Program-made: the position numbers and the translations under genes
Notes under the pieces: model-generated
Told to the model about the DNA's origin: nothing
Seen by the model: the letters and a program-made list of their open reading frames with translations, nothing else
The model's database searches: none
Assembly: GCF_014764405.1 (NCBI RefSeq)
Contig: NZ_CP061725.1
Location: forward strand, 62,001 to 126,000
Reading direction: 5' to 3'
Length of the DNA: 64,000 bases
Source of the DNA: Micromonospora craniellae
GTDB lineage: Bacteria; Actinomycetota; Actinomycetes; Mycobacteriales; Micromonosporaceae
Shown here: positions 35,296 through 42,950 of the stretch, in pieces
Position numbering within the stretch: position 1 is the stretch's first letter
Layout: each line of letters begins with the position of its first letter

Positions 35296-36457
35296 TTTTC
35301 GCCGTTCCCGCCAGGCCGCAACGCCCTGAACTGCACCTTCACACCGCGACGCCGACTATATCGACGCTGAGCTGCGGAACGCAGGTCATGGATCTTCTCC
35401 GCAAGAGTCGAGCCCATGACCTGGTGATCAAGAGACCCGAAGCAGTCGGAGATGTCGCCCTCGATGAACCAGTGCGTTCCCTTCCAGACCTCGACCACCT
35501 CACTCAACGCGGTGTGGCAGCCCCGGCCCGGACGGAAACCGTGGGACCGGTCGGAGAACTGGACGTCGTAGTACGCCTCCAACAGCAGACGCACCACCTC
35601 AGCGACCAGTTTGTCCGACCACGTCGGCAGGCCCAGCGGGCGCGATCTCCCGTTGCTCTTCGGGATGTGCACCCGCTTGACCGGCCGCCATCGGTAGCGC
35701 TCACGACGTAGCACGTCGATGATCGCTTCGATCTTGGCCAGGGACATGCCGTCCACGGTCTCCGGCGTGACTCCGGGCGTCATCGACCCCTTGTTGGCGT
35801 AGATGCGCCCGTAGGCCAGCAGGAACAACTGCGGATTGAACAGTTGCCGATACAGCCTCTCGATCGGCAGGCCACGCCTGCCGCGTTCCCGGATGACGCC
35901 CAGCACCGTTGCGGCGTTCCGCATCACGCGTACCTCCCATCGCTGGACGTCGTGATCACCTGTGCCCCTTCGCCCTGCGGTCCGGCTTTCCCGGCCTCCC
36001 TGGCGGGTCGTGACTCCCGCGACTACTACGGGCACTCCGTCGCCGTAGGACTCGCGTCCCGTAGGCGATCCCGTGGTACGTCTTCGTCATACGTGTCGAG
36101 CCCGACGTAGGCCGCCCACTCATCCCCTCACCCGCCCTCGTTGAGCGGTGCCCCACGCCGTGGAGGTTGCATCGACCTCCGGGTTCATGCCGACGCACGA
36201 CGCGGCATCGGTTTCAAGCGTCGTTCCGATGGATGCGCACATTCATCGCTGGGGATTGGGCTTCAAGCAATCCAGCCTTGGCCATATCAGGCGGGTCCCG
36301 TGACGCGTCACCCTGGACGCCTCCAGACAACCGTCACGCTTCCGGCATGCTCTTGTCCCCTCGCGCTTTCGCGTCCAGGTAAGCCGGCAGACCCAGGAAC
36401 CTCCCTCCAGTTCCTCCCCGCTGCGCGGGGGATACAACGAAGCGCCTCACGGCGCAC

Positions 36458-36489
36458 ACCGGACGTGCGAGTTTCCCCGCATCCGGCTC
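36458..36489 (-). ncRNA. Group II intron domain V (outer intron), 3' end displaced by inner intron
   Basis: GAGCCGGATGCGGGGAAACT then CGCACGTCCGGT gives 32 of the 34 nt of domain V. The last bases (TC) lie at 32039-32038, on the far side of the inner intron. The outer ribozyme can fold only after the inner intron is spliced out, as in a twintron. Confidence 0.75.
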
Positions 36490-36498
36490 TCCAGTGAT

Positions 36499-38277
36499 CT
36501 ATGCCGTGAGCGTGTCGGGTTGTCTCGCGTGGATGTGGTCGTGGCAGGCGTCGCAGACGACAAGGGCTTTGCGTTTGCGTCGGGCCATGATGGCTGCCCA
36601 TGCGGGTTGGGCGGGTCCGGGTGGGCCGAGATCGGCGAGGCTGCGGACGTGGTGCGCATTCATGTGTCCGGTTTGGTCGCAGAGCTCGCAGCGCCGTTTG
36701 AGTAGGCGGGTGATCAGCTCCTTGCGGGGTTGATGCAGCCCGTCCGGCTGACGGTCGTCGATGACCGCCGTTTTCTGCCGCTGGAGGGGAATGCCGCCGA
36801 ACCTGGCGACCAGTGGTTTCCTGCCCTCGCGGTGCAGGGTCGCCTCGAAACAGACTCGTGGCCCATTCGGCGTCACGATTTTGGCTTGATGCTTGCGAGC
36901 CATTCTCGTCGGCGTCGAGTGGTGCTTGGAGGCCAGAGTCCGTAGCAGCGAGGAGAGCATGACCCATCGCAGCCGGTGAAGTCGCCTGATATTGCTGGCG
37001 AGCAGGTAGTACTGGACGATGCCGCGATATTCGGCCCCGTAGGTCGCGACGATGCTGTAGTCGTCGCGGTTCATGATCGGGGTCCGGCGCGCGGGTTGGC
37101 CGCGCTGGAGATATCGGGCAATTTTGGCTTGAACCACCGACCGGGGCACCCGCAAAGCCACTTGACCATTGGTGTTGCGACGGCCTCGGGTTAGTTTGCG
37201 GTCGTTGTGCTGGACGGTGATTTCGTAGCCGAGGAATTTCGCCATGCCGGTGCGGGCGTGGGTGATCAGCGTTTTGGCGTGGTTCAGTTCGAGCTTGAGA
37301 TCGTCACGCAAGAACTGGGTCAGCTGCTGTTTTATTTCCTCGGCTTCGGCCTTAGGTCCGGCGAACCCGAGCAAATGATCGTCGGCGTAGCGGATATAGC
37401 GCAGCCGGCGATAGCCCGGGTCGTTCGGGTCCGAACTGGGCAGGGCCAGCATCACTTTGCGTAGCGCCCTGGCTTGGGTGCGATCGCCTCGTCTGCGAGC
37501 CTTGGCCAATTCGTTGGCCACCTGGAGGTAGGCCGGATTTCGGGCCCGCCGTTCCCCTCGGGTGTAGTGCGGAATCAGAACGGTCTCGACGTAGCGGTCC
37601 AGCCGGTGCAGATAGATGTTGGACAGGATCGGGGACGCCACTCCGCCCTGCGGCGCGCCGCTGAGCGTGGCGTTCCAGGTCCAATCCTCCAGGTATCCGG
37701 CTTGCAGCATGTTGCGCAGCAGCCTCAGGAAGCGGTTGTCGTGGATCTTCCCCGCCAGCGTGTCGAGCATGACCTGATGGTCGAGCGACCCGAAGCAGTC
37801 GGAGATGTCACCTTCGATGAACCAGGCCGTCCCCGGCCAGGTGTTCGCCACTTCGCGTAGCGCGGTGTGACATCCCCGGCGGGGACGGAATCCGTGGGAC
37901 CGGTCAGAGAACGACGGCTCGTAGTACGACTCCAACAGCAGCCGGACCACCTCACCCACCAGCTTGTCCGACCAGGTCGGCATGCCGAGCGGGCGCAATT
38001 TGCCGTTCTTCTTCGGGATGTATACCCGTCTCGCCGGGCTGAATCGGTAGCGTTCGTGGCGCATCGCATCGATGATGCGACCGATCTTCCCCAAAGACAT
38101 TCCGTCCACGGTTTCCTGCGTGACCCCGGCAGTCATCGCGCCGTGGTTGGCGTAGATGCGTCCGTAGGCCATCAGATACAACTGCGGGTTGAACAACTGT
38201 CGATACAATTCCGTCAGCGGCAGACCCTTCCTGCCGCGCTCACGGAGGACACCCAGTACCGTTTCGGCGTTCTGCAT
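36499..38277 (-). CDS. Outer-intron maturase: group II intron reverse transcriptase with HNH endonuclease
   Basis: A 592-residue intron-encoded protein. RT domains span about 1-370, with LGMPTWSDKLVGEVVRLLLESYY, GDISDCFGSLDHQVM, SGAPQGGVASPILSN and the catalytic YIRYADDHLLGFAG. The maturase X domain follows (AEYRGIVQYYLLA, ARFGGIPL). The C-terminal HNH nuclease has CELC, HVRSL, CDACHDHIH, with four Cys and the His pair intact. ATG at 38277 has GGGAGGTATGCG upstream. It splices and mobilises its own intron RNA and, being strongly similar to the broken inner maturase, could also act on the inner intron. It lies in domain IV of the outer ribozyme. Confidence 0.95.
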   Translation of the reverse strand: MQNAETVLGVLRERGRKGLPLTELYRQLFNPQLYLMAYGRIYANHGAMTAGVTQETVDGMSLGKIGRIIDAMRHERYRFSPARRVYIPKKNGKLRPLGMPTWSDKLVGEVVRLLLESYYEPSFSDRSHGFRPRRGCHTALREVANTWPGTAWFIEGDISDCFGSLDHQVMLDTLAGKIHDNRFLRLLRNMLQAGYLEDWTWNATLSGAPQGGVASPILSNIYLHRLDRYVETVLIPHYTRGERRARNPAYLQVANELAKARRRGDRTQARALRKVMLALPSSDPNDPGYRRLRYIRYADDHLLGFAGPKAEAEEIKQQLTQFLRDDLKLELNHAKTLITHARTGMAKFLGYEITVQHNDRKLTRGRRNTNGQVALRVPRSVVQAKIARYLQRGQPARRTPIMNRDDYSIVATYGAEYRGIVQYYLLASNIRRLHRLRWVMLSSLLRTLASKHHSTPTRMARKHQAKIVTPNGPRVCFEATLHREGRKPLVARFGGIPLQRQKTAVIDDRQPDGLHQPRKELITRLLKRRCELCDQTGHMNAHHVRSLADLGPPGPAQPAWAAIMARRKRKALVVCDACHDHIHARQPDTLTA

Positions 38278-38810
38278 TTCGCATACCTCCCGACCTTTGG
38301 TATCCGATCACCTGGTCCCCTTCGCCCGTGCGGACGGCTTTCCCGTCCTCCTTGGCAGGGCGCGAATCCTGCGACTACTACGGGACCTGCGTCGCCCTAG
38401 GACTCGCGTCCCTTAGGCGATCCCACGTTCGTCCTTGCCGCACGTCCGAGCATGACTTAGGCGGCCCACTCATCTCCTTAAATACCCTCGCTGGGCATCG
38501 CTTCGCGTTCCGGAAGTTGCCGCGGTTATGCTTCATCACCGCGGCAGAACACGTCACCGGTTTCAAACGTCTTTCCGATGGATGGGAAGTTGCATCGACT
38601 GGAGATTGGGCTTCAGGCAATTCAGCTTTCGCCATATCACGCGGGTCTCCCAGCGCACCGCCCCTGACGTCTGGGCCCGGCCGCTGGTTTCCTGGCATGC
38701 TCTTGTCCCCGCCCACCTTTCGGCTGCGGGTAAGCCATTCAGACCCAGAAACCTCCTCCCGAGTTCCTCCCAACTGTGTTGGGGATGCGACAAGGCGCCT
38801 CGTGGCGCAC

Positions 38811-38960
38811 AAGCGCTCCTCGATCGCCCGGCGGGCGCCCGCGATGCGGGCCGGGTCGATCAGTCCCCAGTTCGGCCAGCAGACGACGCAGCGCACCGGA
38901 CGCGTCGGTATCGGAGGAGCAGCCGTCGCGTGGGCGGTGGCGTCGGTGGTGCCTGCCGGG
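38811..38960 (-). pseudogene. Gene remnant at the 5' exon of the outer intron
   Basis: Reading on the minus strand toward the intron, one frame gives ASGALRRLLAELG and the next frame gives LIDPARIAGARRAIEER, which join at about 38865 into a natural-looking helical sequence with a single frameshift. The sequence stops at the intron junction, and nothing comparable continues at 31977. It appears to be a decayed fragment of an unidentified gene into which the intron inserted. Confidence 0.3.
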
Positions 38961-39367
38961 TTCGGAGTGCAGTGTCGGTGGGCGGTGGCAGGGTGGATGT
39001 CATGGAGATCGAGGTACGTCCCGCTACCGTGTTCGAGGATGTCGCGGCCCTCGTCGGCCCGAAACGGCCGGACGCGAACGTGTGCTGGTGCCTGAGCTAC
39101 CGCATCGGCGCGAAAGCCAACCAGCAGCTGCGCGGGCCGATGCGCGGCGACCGGGTACGCGAACTTGTCGGCATGGATCCCCCTCCCGGGGTGCTCGCCT
39201 ACCACGGTGACGAGGTCGTCGGTTGGGCCGCGGTGCATCCGCGAGCCGACACCAGCTTCGCCACCAACAAGCGCATCCCGCACGTCGACGACCTCGATGT
39301 GTGGAGCGTGTGGTGCTTCCGGGTCCGGCCGGGCCACCGCAAGCAGGGCATCGTCCACCACCTGCTA

Positions 39368-40422
39368 GGCCGTGTGTCATAAGTGCTCGTGGCCCTGGCT
39401 GTGAGGTGATCGGCTGGGTGTGTCGGTGATCGATATGCGGTGAGGTCTCCGGTAGATGGGTTATCGACCAAGACAACCATCTGCACGGAGACCTCGTGGC
39501 CAGCGTAGTGGTGACGAGGCGGCACGACCTGACCGACGCGCAGTGGGCGGTGCTGGAGCCGTTGCTGCCCGGGCGGAAGAAGCCGGGTCGGCCGCCGAAG
39601 TGGAGCAAGCGGCAGCTCATTGACGGGATCAGGTGGCGGGTCCGTACGGGTGCGCCGTGGCGGGACGTGCCGGACTGCTACGGGCACTGGCGCACGGTGT
39701 ACGGGCTGTACCGGCGCTGGCAGCGGGCGGGGGTGTGGGCGGGGATCCTGGCCGGGTTGCAGGGTAGGGCCGACGCGCTCGGGTTGATCTCCTGGGACGT
39801 GAGTGTGGACTCCACGATCGTGCGGGCGCATCAGCACGCCGCCGGCGCCCGCCGGGGCAGTCACACGCAGGTCGAGCCGCCGGGCGGCAGCAGCGCCGCC
39901 GAGCCGGCGGATCACGCGCTGGGCCGGTCCCGGGGCGGTCTGACGACCAAGCTGCACCTGGCCTGCGAGCAGGGCCGCATGGTGCTGGCGTTCGTCATCA
40001 CCGGTGGGCAGCGCGGCGACAGCCCGCAGTTCACCACTGTGCTGGACCGCATCCGGGTGCCTCGTCTCGGTGTCGGCCGGCCCCGGTGTCGGCCGCAGCG
40101 GGTCCTGGCGGACAAGGCGTACAGCAGCAAGGCCAACCGCGGCTACCTGCGGCGCCGTGGTATCGGCTGTGTCATCCCGGTCAAGGCCGACCAGGCCGCG
40201 AACCGCCGTAAGAAGGGCTCGGCGGGTGGCCGGCCACCCGCCTTCGACCCCAGCGCATACCGGCAGCGTCACGCCGTGGAGTGCGGCATCAGCCTGCTCA
40301 AACAGCACCGTGCCGTGGCCACCCGCTACGACAAACTCGCAGTGCGCTACGAAGCCACCGCCACCATCAGCATGATCGACAACTGGCTCCGGCGCCTCGA
40401 ACGGCACTTATGACACACGACC
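39368..40422 (+). mobile_element. IS5-family insertion sequence (IS427-like), complete
   Basis: A 1055-bp element with 19-bp inverted repeats matching at 18 positions: GGCCGTGTGTCATAAGTGC at 39368-39386 and the complement of GGTCGTGTGTCATAAGTGC at 40404-40422. It is flanked by TA at 39366-39367 and 40423-40424, the 2-bp target duplication typical of the IS427 branch. It contains one full-length transposase and splits a GNAT gene, so the insertion is recent. Confidence 0.92.
39496..40413 (+). CDS. IS5-family transposase
   Basis: A 305-residue DDE transposase. The N-terminal DUF4096-type domain reads RRHDLTDAQWAVLEPLLPG and GAPWRDVPDCYGHWRTVYGLYRRW. Catalytic acidic residues are in WDVSVDSTIVRAHQHA, VLADKAYSSKANR and RQRHAVECGISLLKQHRAVATRYDK. 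It is a single frame without the programmed frameshift some IS5 members use. GTG at 39496 is the start, and the stop lies 9 bp inside the right inverted repeat. Confidence 0.95.
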   Translation: MASVVVTRRHDLTDAQWAVLEPLLPGRKKPGRPPKWSKRQLIDGIRWRVRTGAPWRDVPDCYGHWRTVYGLYRRWQRAGVWAGILAGLQGRADALGLISWDVSVDSTIVRAHQHAAGARRGSHTQVEPPGGSSAAEPADHALGRSRGGLTTKLHLACEQGRMVLAFVITGGQRGDSPQFTTVLDRIRVPRLGVGRPRCRPQRVLADKAYSSKANRGYLRRRGIGCVIPVKADQAANRRKKGSAGGRPPAFDPSAYRQRHAVECGISLLKQHRAVATRYDKLAVRYEATATISMIDNWLRRLERHL

Positions 40423-40631
40423 TAGCCGGCGCCGTCGACTTCGCCCGCGAACACGGCGCACCAGCGGTCGAGGGCTACCCCGTCGACAACCACGGCGGGT
40501 TCGCCCCCTGCCGGCGGTCCGGATCGCCTCGGCTGTCGTCAACCGTGGTCGCAGCGCACCGGTGGGCACCCGACAAGAGCGGCGCGGAAAGTGTCGGGTG
40601 ATCGGGACCGGCGCCGCCGCACGATGGGGGT

Positions 40632-41465
40632 ATGGATGACACGACCCTGGTATCCCGTTTTCTTCGCGACGGCTTCGTCAAGCTGGAGGGCGCCGTCGCG
40701 CCGCGCGTGGCAGCGGACTGCGCGCGGCTGCTGTGGCGGGAGGCGGGCTGTGACCCGGACGATCCAGCGACGTGGACGCAGCCCGTGCACTGGGTGCCCG
40801 GCCTGGCGCAGGGGCCGTTCGCCGCCGCTCCCAATTCCCCGTTCCTCCATCACGCGTACGACCTGCTCGTCGGCGCGGGACGCTGGGAGCCGCGCTACTC
40901 GCTGGGCACGTTCCCGCGGCGCTTCCCGCACGATGAGGAGCCGGACGACGCGGGCTGGCACATCGAGGGCAGCTATCTGCCGGAGGGCGAGAGCTGGTAC
41001 TTCACCAATGTGCGCTCCCACGGCCGGGCACTGCTGATGCTGTTCCTGTTCAGTGAGGTCGGTGAGCAGGACGCCCCGACCCGGATCCGGGTCGGCTCCC
41101 ACCTCGACGTGCCGAAAGTGCTGGAGAAGTACGGGGATGACGGAGCGAGCGGACTGGCCCTTGCGCCCGACCTGGTGGCGGCGTCCGATCACCGGCCGAT
41201 CGCCCTCGCCACCGGATCTCCGGGCGACGTTTTCCTGTGCCACCCGTTCCTGGTGCACGCGGCGCAACCGCACCACGGAACGCGGCCTCGCTTCATGGCC
41301 CAACCGCCGCTGATGCCAGCCGCGCCGTACGAACTGGAGCGGGCCGATGGCGCATACTCCCCCGTAGAGATCGCGATCCGTCGGGGTCTTGGACAGGATG
41401 CCCTCGGTCCGGACGGGGACGGCATCGACCGCAGCGCTGTGGAGAGTGGAACCGTCCGTTCCTGA
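40632..41465 (+). CDS. Phytanoyl-CoA dioxygenase (PhyH)-family protein
   Basis: A 277-residue protein of the Fe(II)/2-oxoglutarate oxygenase superfamily. It starts VSRFLRDGFVKLEGAVAPRVAADCARLLW, typical of PhyH members. The first metal-ligand motif is WHIEGSY, with His110 and Glu112 in place of the common His-X-Asp. The distal His and the 2-oxoglutarate-binding Arg are seen in LCHPFLVHAAQPHHGTRPRFM. Such enzymes hydroxylate small molecules, often in natural-product pathways; the substrate is unknown. The ATG at 40632 is preceded by GGGG only, a weak site. No operon partner is obvious. Confidence 0.8.
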   Translation: MDDTTLVSRFLRDGFVKLEGAVAPRVAADCARLLWREAGCDPDDPATWTQPVHWVPGLAQGPFAAAPNSPFLHHAYDLLVGAGRWEPRYSLGTFPRRFPHDEEPDDAGWHIEGSYLPEGESWYFTNVRSHGRALLMLFLFSEVGEQDAPTRIRVGSHLDVPKVLEKYGDDGASGLALAPDLVAASDHRPIALATGSPGDVFLCHPFLVHAAQPHHGTRPRFMAQPPLMPAAPYELERADGAYSPVEIAIRRGLGQDALGPDGDGIDRSAVESGTVRS

Positions 41466-41569
41466 GCGCCTGGCCGACGGTCCTGTCGGAAACCTCGGGG
41501 AGCCAGAGGCCGGTGAAGAGTGGCAGGCAGGGCATGGGCGGGCTAAGTGCGTCGGAGGCGGGGTGGGCA

Positions 41570-42394
41570 GTGGTTCTGCGAGTAAGTGCGCACAATGCGC
41601 GGTTCCAGCAGTGGAAAGCTCTCCTCGGCAATCGGACCAAGCGGCAGCGACGTGGCGAGTTCCTCGTGCAGGGCGTGCGCCCGATCACCATGGCGATCGC
41701 ACACGGCTGGCAGATCCGGGAGCTGCTCTACGACACCAGCGCTCCGCTGTCCGGCTGGGCACGCGAGGCCCTGGACACGGTCCGGGCCGAGAAGTTCGCC
41801 GTCTCGCATGACCTGATGCACGAACTGGGAGGCAAGGCGAACACGGTTCCCGAGCTGCTGGCCGTGGTCGCGCTGGCGGAAGACGACCTGCGCCGTATCC
41901 CGATCGGTCCGACCATGCTCACCGTCGTGTTCGATCGGCCCACCAGCCCCGGCAACATCGGGACCCTCGTTCGGTCGGCGGACGCCTTCGGCGCCAGCGG
42001 CGTCATCGTCACGGGCCACGCCGCCGACGTGTACGACCCGAAGGCGGTCCGGGCGAGCACCGGCTCGCTGTTCGCCTTGCCCGTGGTCCGGGTGCCCTCC
42101 CACCAGGCCGTTCTCTCCTGGGTCGCTGACGTCCGCGCCGACGGCATCGGCATGGTCATCATGGGAACCGATGAGCGCGGCATCCTGGACGCCGCCGAGT
42201 ACGACTTCACACAACCCACCCTGGCGTTGATCGGCAACGAGACCACCGGCCTCAGCTCCGGCTGGCGCGAAGCATGCGACCAGCTCGTCCGGATCCCCAT
42301 GTTCGGGTCCGCCAGCTCCCTCAACGCGGCGACCGCCGCGACTGTCGTGCTGTATGAATCGGCACGCCAGCGGGCCACCGCGGCCCGGAGGTAG
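41570..42394 (+). CDS. SpoU/TrmH-family RNA 2'-O-methyltransferase
   Basis: A 274-residue knot-fold (SPOUT) methyltransferase. The N-terminal substrate-binding domain has RGEFLVQGVRPITMAI. The C-terminal SpoU domain has the three motifs: VVFDRPTSPGNIGTLVRSADAFGASGVIVTG (motif 1 with the catalytic-site Asn and Arg), TLALIGNETTGLS (motif 2) and VRIPMFGSASSLNAATAATVVLYE (motif 3). It transfers methyl from SAM to a ribose 2'-OH of rRNA or tRNA. GTG at 41570 is chosen because GGAGG lies 12 bp upstream and homologous proteins begin near VVLRVSAHN; ATG at 41534 is possible. It could also act as a resistance methyltransferase, but nothing specific shows that. Confidence 0.88.
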   Translation: MVLRVSAHNARFQQWKALLGNRTKRQRRGEFLVQGVRPITMAIAHGWQIRELLYDTSAPLSGWAREALDTVRAEKFAVSHDLMHELGGKANTVPELLAVVALAEDDLRRIPIGPTMLTVVFDRPTSPGNIGTLVRSADAFGASGVIVTGHAADVYDPKAVRASTGSLFALPVVRVPSHQAVLSWVADVRADGIGMVIMGTDERGILDAAEYDFTQPTLALIGNETTGLSSGWREACDQLVRIPMFGSASSLNAATAATVVLYESARQRATAARR

Positions 42395-42950
42395 GGCAAT
42401 GATCGCAGGCGGCCGCGCCATACGCGCAGATCGCCGGTAGCGGCCGCTCCGGCCCCGTGCGACGGGCGCGGGACCCGGTTGATCAAGAAGTTTGCGTCAG
42501 GGGCGGGCGGAATCCTGACGCAAACCTCTTGATCAACACGGCGGGGGCGCACCTCCATCCTTGCCGAGTGGCGGGCCTCCTTCGACTCCTGCTGCATGCC
42601 ATGTCCACAAGGGGAAACGCACTGTGACCCGCAGGTAAAACACACAACATCATCGATAGAATGCAGAGAAGTCACACCGTTCGGATGACAGACCCTTCGA
42701 CGTCCCCGCCGAAGGCGATGGCGACCACCGGTACGCCAAGTGACCGCAACGCGGGGATTCGGTGGCGCATCCGGGGTGTCGGGTCCACCTGCCGGGGGAC
42801 GCGGGCGGCCGGACTCACCCGCCTGGTGTACGCGGCGGTCAGGTCGTGGGCCGACGACTTGAGCCCGTTCTCGGCGCAGCATTAGCGCATCGTTCATCGA
42901 CAGATGCCCACGGCCGGACATGCGGCCTGGGCACGTGGGAGGAGAGCCCG
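42395..42950. other. Intergenic region with a long palindrome and no supported gene
   Basis: About 560 bp containing the palindrome at 42478-42537 and several short frames without ribosome-binding sites or family resemblance (for example 42661-42885). The AT-richer stretch near 42635-42665 may hold a promoter. Confidence 0.4.
42478..42537. repeat. 23-bp inverted repeat around TTGATCAAG/TTTGCGTCAG
   Basis: Left arm 42478-42500 (GTTGATCAAGAAGTTTGCGT, then CAG) and right arm 42515-42537 are complementary at 22 of 23 positions, around a 14-nt loop. It starts 83 bp past the methyltransferase stop, has no U-run as in a classic terminator, and may be a dispersed palindromic repeat or a strong stem-loop terminator. 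Confidence 0.75.

Larger units (their letters stand above)
33397..35385 (-). mobile_element. Compound insertion: short inverted-repeat element carrying an IS1634-like element
   Basis: The ends are near-perfect inverted repeats of about 35 bp: CCTGCGTTCCGCAGCTC then GCGTCGATATAG on the plus strand at 33397, and the complement ending at 35385. TCATG is duplicated at 33392-33396 and 35386-35390 (5 bp). The insertion splits the inner maturase gene between KIHD and GRF. The inner part (33494-35279) is flanked by a 16-bp direct repeat GGCGTGTCACTAGGCG at 33478-33493 and 35280-35295. The simplest reading is that a 187-bp MITE-like element inserted first and an IS1634-type element then inserted into it. 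The alternative is one 1989-bp IS with internal direct repeats. Confidence 0.75.
32143..35924 (-). pseudogene. Inner-intron maturase (reverse transcriptase with HNH domain), split by an insertion
   Basis: The N-terminal part (35924 to 35386) starts MRNAATVLGVIRERGRRGLP with GGGAGGTACGCG as ribosome-binding site, and covers the RT0-RT3 blocks (LPTWSDKLVAEVVRLLLEAYY, GFRPGRGCHTAL, GDISDCFGSLDHQVM) up to KIHD. The C-terminal part (33391 to 32143) resumes with GRFLRLVSNML and has SGAPQGGVASPVLSNIYL, the catalytic YVRYADDWLLGF, the maturase X domain and an HNH nuclease (CELC, HHLRKL, CRNCHEDIH). Excising 33397-35385 plus one 5-bp duplicate restores KIHD/GRF in frame, matching the intact outer homologue (KIHDNRFLRL). 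Full length would be about 596 residues. The gene is now broken, so the inner intron depends on another maturase. Confidence 0.88.
32040..36457 (-). mobile_element. Inner group II intron, inserted in domain V of the outer intron
   Basis: The 5' end is GTGCGCC at 36457 and the 3' end is at 32040 after GGCCCACTTCAC, closing with AC. Its own domain V is GAGCCGTGTGTCAGGGAAAC...CAGCACGGTTC at 32134-32097, followed by a domain VI hairpin (AGGCCGACGG ... CCGGCGGCC). Removing it rejoins the outer intron as TCCGGT/TCGGCG, restoring a 34-nt domain V whose end matches that of the inner intron (GGTTCGG). The maturase gene is split by a 2-kb insertion. Without that insertion the intron is about 2.4 kb. 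The 35925-36457 part holds ribozyme domains I-III and no separate gene. Confidence 0.8.
31978..38810 (-). mobile_element. Outer group II intron (carries an inner group II intron in its domain V)
   Basis: The 5' end on the minus strand is GTGCGCC at 38810, preceded by exon GAGCGCTT. The 3' end is at 31978, after a domain VI hairpin and GGCCCACCCAAC, closing with AC as group II introns do. The 5' region (38810-38278) matches the start of the inner intron, with shared GTGCGCC, AGGAACT and GGACAAGAGCATGCC segments typical of domain I of this intron subgroup. The maturase is intact. Domain V is split: GAGCCGGATGCGGGGAAACT... to ...TCCGGT at 36489-36458, then the inner intron, then TCGGCG at 32039 onward. 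Without the inner intron the outer one is about 2.4 kb, a normal size. Confidence 0.82.
39002..40601 (+). pseudogene. GNAT-family N-acetyltransferase, interrupted by an IS5-family element and 3' degraded
   Basis: The 5' part (39002-39367) encodes MEIEVRPATVFEDVAALVG, VCWCLSYR, GVLAYHGDEVVGWAAVHPRAD and WCFRVRPGHRKQGIVHHLL, including the Q/R-X-X-G-X-G/A-like acetyl-CoA loop. After the IS and one TA duplicate, 40425-40601 continues AGAVDFAREHGAPAVEGYPVDNHGG in frame. Related proteins go on with a segment such as VDLTMAYVGTRALFERAGF; here it is replaced by unrelated residues (FAPCRRSGSPRLSSTV). So the gene was broken by the IS and has also lost its 3' end. Its acetyl acceptor is unknown. Confidence 0.8.

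Noticed and set aside
32143..38277. Two independent tandem group II introns side by side
   Set aside because: The outer domain V is interrupted, and its remaining bases plus a second domain VI hairpin lie beyond the 3' end of the inner intron, so the arrangement is nested, not tandem.
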